Below, piece after piece: positions 13,079 through 15,635 of a DNA stretch of 15,635 nucleotides. Source of the stretch: Pseudomonadota bacterium (GTDB lineage Bacteria > Pseudomonadota > Alphaproteobacteria > Acetobacterales > Acetobacteraceae); the NCBI GenBank assembly GCA_021826565.1, contig JAKAZJ010000007.1, positions 1 through 15,635 on the forward strand, in the 5' to 3' direction. Position numbers and translations under genes: made by a program. A model generated the notes under the pieces. That model made no database searches. It worked only from the letters and a program-made list of their open reading frames with translations, and was not told the origin of the DNA. Numbering within the stretch: position 1 is the stretch's first letter; every line of letters begins with the position of its first letter.

Positions 13079-14275
13079 GTGGACAACTTCGACACTGCGA
13101 GCGTCGTCGAGTCACTCTATCATCGCGCAATCGATGTCGTCGCCAAGCTCCGCGCGCGCGGGGATGTGGCGGTAGACGCAGACGGCGTTGCGACACGTCG
13201 CTCGCCGCGCTTCCCGATCACCCGGGTCGCCGACCTGGTCGGGCGCACCGGGACCGCCATCCGAGAGGCGGAGAAAGACGGGCGCCTCCCAGTGGTACCG
13301 CGCACACAGTCGGGCCGGCGCATCGGCTACACGCTCGCCGAGGTGAATGCGATGCGGACAGTGTTTGGCACCCGGCCCTGGCGCGATCCGACGGACCCGC
13401 TCGCGATCATAGCGGTCCAGAATTTCAAGGGCGGTGTCGGCAAGTCGACGGTCTCGGTCCACCTTGCGCAATACCTCGCGATTCGTGGGTATCGCGTCTG
13501 CCTGGTTGATTGCGACAGCCAAGGCTCATCGACCACGATGCTGGGCTATGTGCCTGACCTCGACATCAGTGAGGACGACACGCTCTACCCGTTTATCCGA
13601 AATACGGAGATGTCGAGTCTCGCCTATGCGGTGCGGGAGACGCATTGGGACGGGCTGTGGCTGATACCGGCGAATCTCCGCCTTTATTCGGCAGAGTACG
13701 AACTCGCCGCACGAATCGCCCGCAGCGATCAGCGGCTGCTCAATCGGCTCTCCGAGGGCATCGCCTCCATCGCGGAGCATTTCGACGTCATCATCCTGGA
13801 CCCGCCCCCGGCGCTTGGCACTGTTTCGCTATCGGTGATGCGTGCGGCCAACGCGCTCCTCGTGCCCATTCCGCCGACGGTCGTTGATTTCACGTCCACA
13901 ACAAGTTTTCTCGCGATGCTGCACGAGAGCATCGGCGTGTTGGAGGAGAGGGGACTCCCGATCGATCTCCGCTGGATGCGCTTTCTCGCGACGCGGGCTG
14001 ACGAGCAGAAATCCATGCAGCGCGAATTGCTGCAGGTCATGCGCAATCTCTTTGGTGAGAGCATGCTCCGCACGGTGCTACGCGACAGCGCGGAGATCGA
14101 CAATGCGTCGGCGCGCATGATGTCGGTCTATGAACTCGAGCAGCCGGTCACATCCCGTGAGACCTACCAGCGCTGCATTACCTACCTGAACGCCGTCAAT
14201 GCCGAGATCGAGATGCAAATCCGCCTGACATGGCCCAGTCATGCTGCGCGGCTGAGGGCCGAGGGAATCCTCTGA
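13079..14275 (+). CDS. parA: ParA-type partition ATPase with N-terminal helix-turn-helix
   Basis: A 398-residue type Ia ParA ATPase. The start is GTG 13079, 24 nt after the repA stop, with a GAGAAGG about 8-14 nt upstream. Residues about 45-90 (FPITRVADLVGRTGTAIREA followed by RLPVVP and RRIGYTLAEVNAMR) form a MerR-like winged helix that in relatives binds the par operator. The deviant Walker A KGGVGKST is at 117-124, the A' motif LVDCDSQGS at 142-150, and Walker B FDVIILDPPPALG in the mid 230s to 240s. ParA uses ATP-dependent nonspecific DNA binding to move ParB-parS complexes and can repress its operon. RepABC RepA proteins share this layout, but here a separate initiator gene lies upstream. 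Confidence 0.93.
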   Translation: MDNFDTASVVESLYHRAIDVVAKLRARGDVAVDADGVATRRSPRFPITRVADLVGRTGTAIREAEKDGRLPVVPRTQSGRRIGYTLAEVNAMRTVFGTRPWRDPTDPLAIIAVQNFKGGVGKSTVSVHLAQYLAIRGYRVCLVDCDSQGSSTTMLGYVPDLDISEDDTLYPFIRNTEMSSLAYAVRETHWDGLWLIPANLRLYSAEYELAARIARSDQRLLNRLSEGIASIAEHFDVIILDPPPALGTVSLSVMRAANALLVPIPPTVVDFTSTTSFLAMLHESIGVLEERGLPIDLRWMRFLATRADEQKSMQRELLQVMRNLFGESMLRTVLRDSAEIDNASARMMSVYELEQPVTSRETYQRCITYLNAVNAEIEMQIRLTWPSHAARLRAEGIL

Positions 14276-14284
14276 TCCGGCTAG

Positions 14285-14300
14285 GTTGCAGGCCTGCAAC
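14285..14300. promoter_or_regulatory. parS-like centromere palindrome
   Basis: GTTGCAGGCCTGCAAC is a perfect 16-bp palindrome in the 62-bp gap between parA and parB. It fits GTTNNNNGCNNNNAAC, the pattern recalled for parS sites of RepABC replicons. ParB is expected to load here as a clamp. No second copy was noticed in the window. Confidence 0.75.
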
Positions 14301-14337
14301 TTCGGGAAAGAGGCCTGAAAAATAAGGGGAATCCGAC

Positions 14338-15342
14338 ATGGCGCAGGGCAACAAGGGGTTCGCAAGCCTGGTGACGGGGGAGGGGGGGACAGCCACCGAA
14401 CCACGTCGTCCGCCGCGAACAGGGATCCTGGGTGCGCGGGAAAATCGCCTCGCCGAACTCGCGGCCGGGGGGGTCACGACCAGGATCCACGAGGCAGTTG
14501 ATCCGGCAGTGTGCCGCATCTGGGAGGGGCATAACCGGGACTACGCGGCCTTGAGCGAAGCGGCCTGCGAGGATCTAATCACGAGCTTGCGCGCGCAGCG
14601 TAGGCAGGAAGTACCCGCCATCGTGCGGCGGGTCTCCGACGATCCGAACTATCACTTTGAGGTAATCTGTGGTGCACGTCGTCACTGGAGCGTGAGCTGG
14701 CTGCGTGCGCATGACTATCCGGACCTCAAGTTCATTGTCGAGCCGCGCGAGCTTAGCGACGAAGAGGCATTCCGCCTCGCCGACCTTGAGAATCGGTCCC
14801 GAAAGGACCTGTCGGACTACGAACGCGCCGCCGACTATGCCCGCGCCGTCGAACGCTACTACGATGGCAACCAGCAGCGGATGGCCGACCGACTACAGGT
14901 CACCAAGAGCTGGCTGAGCCGATATCTCGAGCTCGCCCGTCTGCCATCGGAGATCCTTGCCTGCTTCGGATCGCCCCATGTGATTGGAATCTCGCATGCG
15001 GCGGCCATCGCGCCGCTGCTCAGCCACCCGAAAATCCGCGCACGGGTCCTCCACGCGACGACCGAGATCACATCCGAGCAGCAGGCACGTGGAGGTGCTG
15101 GCCAAGCGCGCCTTACGCCGGCAGCCGTGGTATCGCGCTTGGTGCAGGCTGGGCGCGAGGAGACCAAGCCCGTCGAACGTCGGGAGCAGTTCCGTGACGC
15201 GGCGGGACGGGTGTTTCTGACGGCCCGAAGAGAGGGGCGGGGAGGGGTGATCTTCTCGGTGCCCACCGCGGCATCTGCCGACCGCATTGCGGTCGGCGCT
15301 GCGATTGATGGATATCTCCGAAAGCTCGCGGGGAACCGATGA
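14338..15342 (+). CDS. parB: ParB/RepB-type partition protein
   Basis: A 334-residue centromere-binding protein; ATG 14338 follows AGGGGA by about 6 nt. The N-terminal CTP-binding ParB fold (about 50-165) contains IWEGHNRDYAALSE, EVPAIVRRV, the C-motif CGARRHW (111-117, the GxRR box) and ADLENRSRKDLSDYERA (ENxxRxDLSxxE, 151-162). The helix-turn-helix follows at about 177-200 (QQRMADRLQVTKSWLSRYLE), which contacts parS. The rest is a helical stretch (200-255), a linker, and a C-terminal dimerisation part (about 285-334). This pattern is closest to plasmid RepB/ParB proteins. It partners the ParA encoded 62 bp upstream and the palindrome between them. The stop overlaps an iteron. Confidence 0.92.
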   Translation: MAQGNKGFASLVTGEGGTATEPRRPPRTGILGARENRLAELAAGGVTTRIHEAVDPAVCRIWEGHNRDYAALSEAACEDLITSLRAQRRQEVPAIVRRVSDDPNYHFEVICGARRHWSVSWLRAHDYPDLKFIVEPRELSDEEAFRLADLENRSRKDLSDYERAADYARAVERYYDGNQQRMADRLQVTKSWLSRYLELARLPSEILACFGSPHVIGISHAAAIAPLLSHPKIRARVLHATTEITSEQQARGGAGQARLTPAAVVSRLVQAGREETKPVERREQFRDAAGRVFLTARREGRGGVIFSVPTAASADRIAVGAAIDGYLRKLAGNR

Positions 15343-15353
15343 TAAAGGTACGC
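15335..15353 (+). repeat. Distal iteron overlapping the parB stop codon
   Basis: ACCGATG-ATAAA-GGTACGC fits the origin iteron pattern at all 14 fixed positions and has the same orientation as the array, yet lies about 3.75 kb downstream. Its first seven bases include the last codon and part of the stop of parB. It could be a looping or handcuffing site for the initiator, or the edge of a further array outside the window. Confidence 0.65.
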
Positions 15354-15594
15354 CGCAGCGAGTGAGCTGACAGCCGGCGCCCCGGTGCTCGCCAGCGCCG
15401 CGACGCCGGCCTTGATCGCGAAGGCGGCCACCATGGCGGCAATCCTCGAGGACGCTGCGGGCAGGGCCTTGGCCGCCACGGCGATAACAGAGAACAGAGA
15501 GGGGAGGGCAGGGCAATCGGGTGAATGAGTAGGTGACAAACCGGGAAAGCTCAGAATCTATGGCACCCCTCGATTCGCGAAGGGGTTACCAGCC
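15354..15594. other. Stretch after parB without a confident gene
   Basis: A + strand frame without a start (about 15345-15530) translates to a helical Ala-rich run such as ATPALIAKAATMAAILEDAA, and the minus strand has a hydrophobic frame starting near 15539 that continues antisense through parB. Neither has a recognisable family. A hairpin lies at 15565-15586. Confidence 0.4.
15565..15586. terminator. Weak hairpin downstream of parB
   Basis: ACCCCT (15565-15570) pairs with AGGGGT (15581-15586) around a 10-nt loop that contains CGATTCG. No T run follows, so terminator function is uncertain; the AGGGG could instead serve as a ribosome-binding site for the ORF at 15595. Confidence 0.3.
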
Positions 15595-15635
15595 ATGGCC
15601 GACGCAGCAGCGGCTTGCCCGGCGTTCGCCGAAAC
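15595..15635 (+). CDS. Possible start of a further gene, cut by the window end
   Basis: ATG 15595 opens a frame reading MADAAAACPAFAE to the window edge, with AAGGGG about 9-14 nt upstream. Only 13 codons are visible, too few to identify. Composition is compatible with coding sequence but proves nothing. Confidence 0.25.
   Translation, partial: MADAAAACPAFAE

Noticed and set aside
15339..15365. Eight-codon frame with ATG overlapping the parB stop
   Set aside because: Too short and without support; the bases are better explained by the iteron at this position.
14859..15539. Minus-strand frame with a hydrophobic N-terminal part
   Set aside because: Most of it is antisense to parB; the first 60 residues are Ala-rich without a recognisable family or ribosome-binding site.

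Overview
GC-rich DNA with dense, overlapping genes. The protein families (cyclopropane fatty acid synthase plus HIT operon, DUF1612-type helix-turn-helix protein, ParDE, IS66, a RepA_C-type initiator with a ParA/ParB pair) suggest an alphaproteobacterium, perhaps Acetobacteraceae/Rhodospirillales. That placement is inference from family resemblance and composition. An iteron origin, initiator, parA, a parS-like site and parB sit together at the right end, so the window is most likely part of a plasmid or other secondary replicon.

Left part (1-5860, all + strand): the 3' end of a HEAT-repeat-like protein, a 380-bp stretch without a convincing gene, then a tight cluster. The cluster holds a conserved protein of unknown function, a dynamin-like GTPase, a small phasin-like protein, a cyclopropane-fatty-acyl-phospholipid synthase and a HIT-family protein. 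Three of these genes overlap. The combination points to membrane or lipid-surface remodelling; no function is established for the cluster as a whole.

Middle part (5861-9960), a mobile or accessory patchwork: a 44-nt imperfect hairpin; a 551-bp IS66 derivative with perfect 20-bp terminal inverted repeats and a transposase gene with a large internal deletion; a 54-codon ORF coupled by ATGA to a small two-helix membrane protein; a DUF1612-like protein on the minus strand; a ParD/ParE toxin-antitoxin pair with a possibly leaderless promoter; and a truncated DUF1016 (YhcG N-terminal) remnant. A tyrosine recombinase gene (9984-11108) follows, preceded by a dif-like inverted repeat.

Right part (11109-15635), the replication and partition module: six direct iterons (ACCGATG-N5-SGTRCGC), one inverted iteron before the initiator gene, a RepA initiator with a C-terminal extension resembling DnaA domain I, a ParA ATPase with an N-terminal helix-turn-helix, a 16-bp palindrome matching the RepABC parS pattern, and parB. 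A seventh same-strand iteron overlaps the parB stop codon, about 3.7 kb from the main array.
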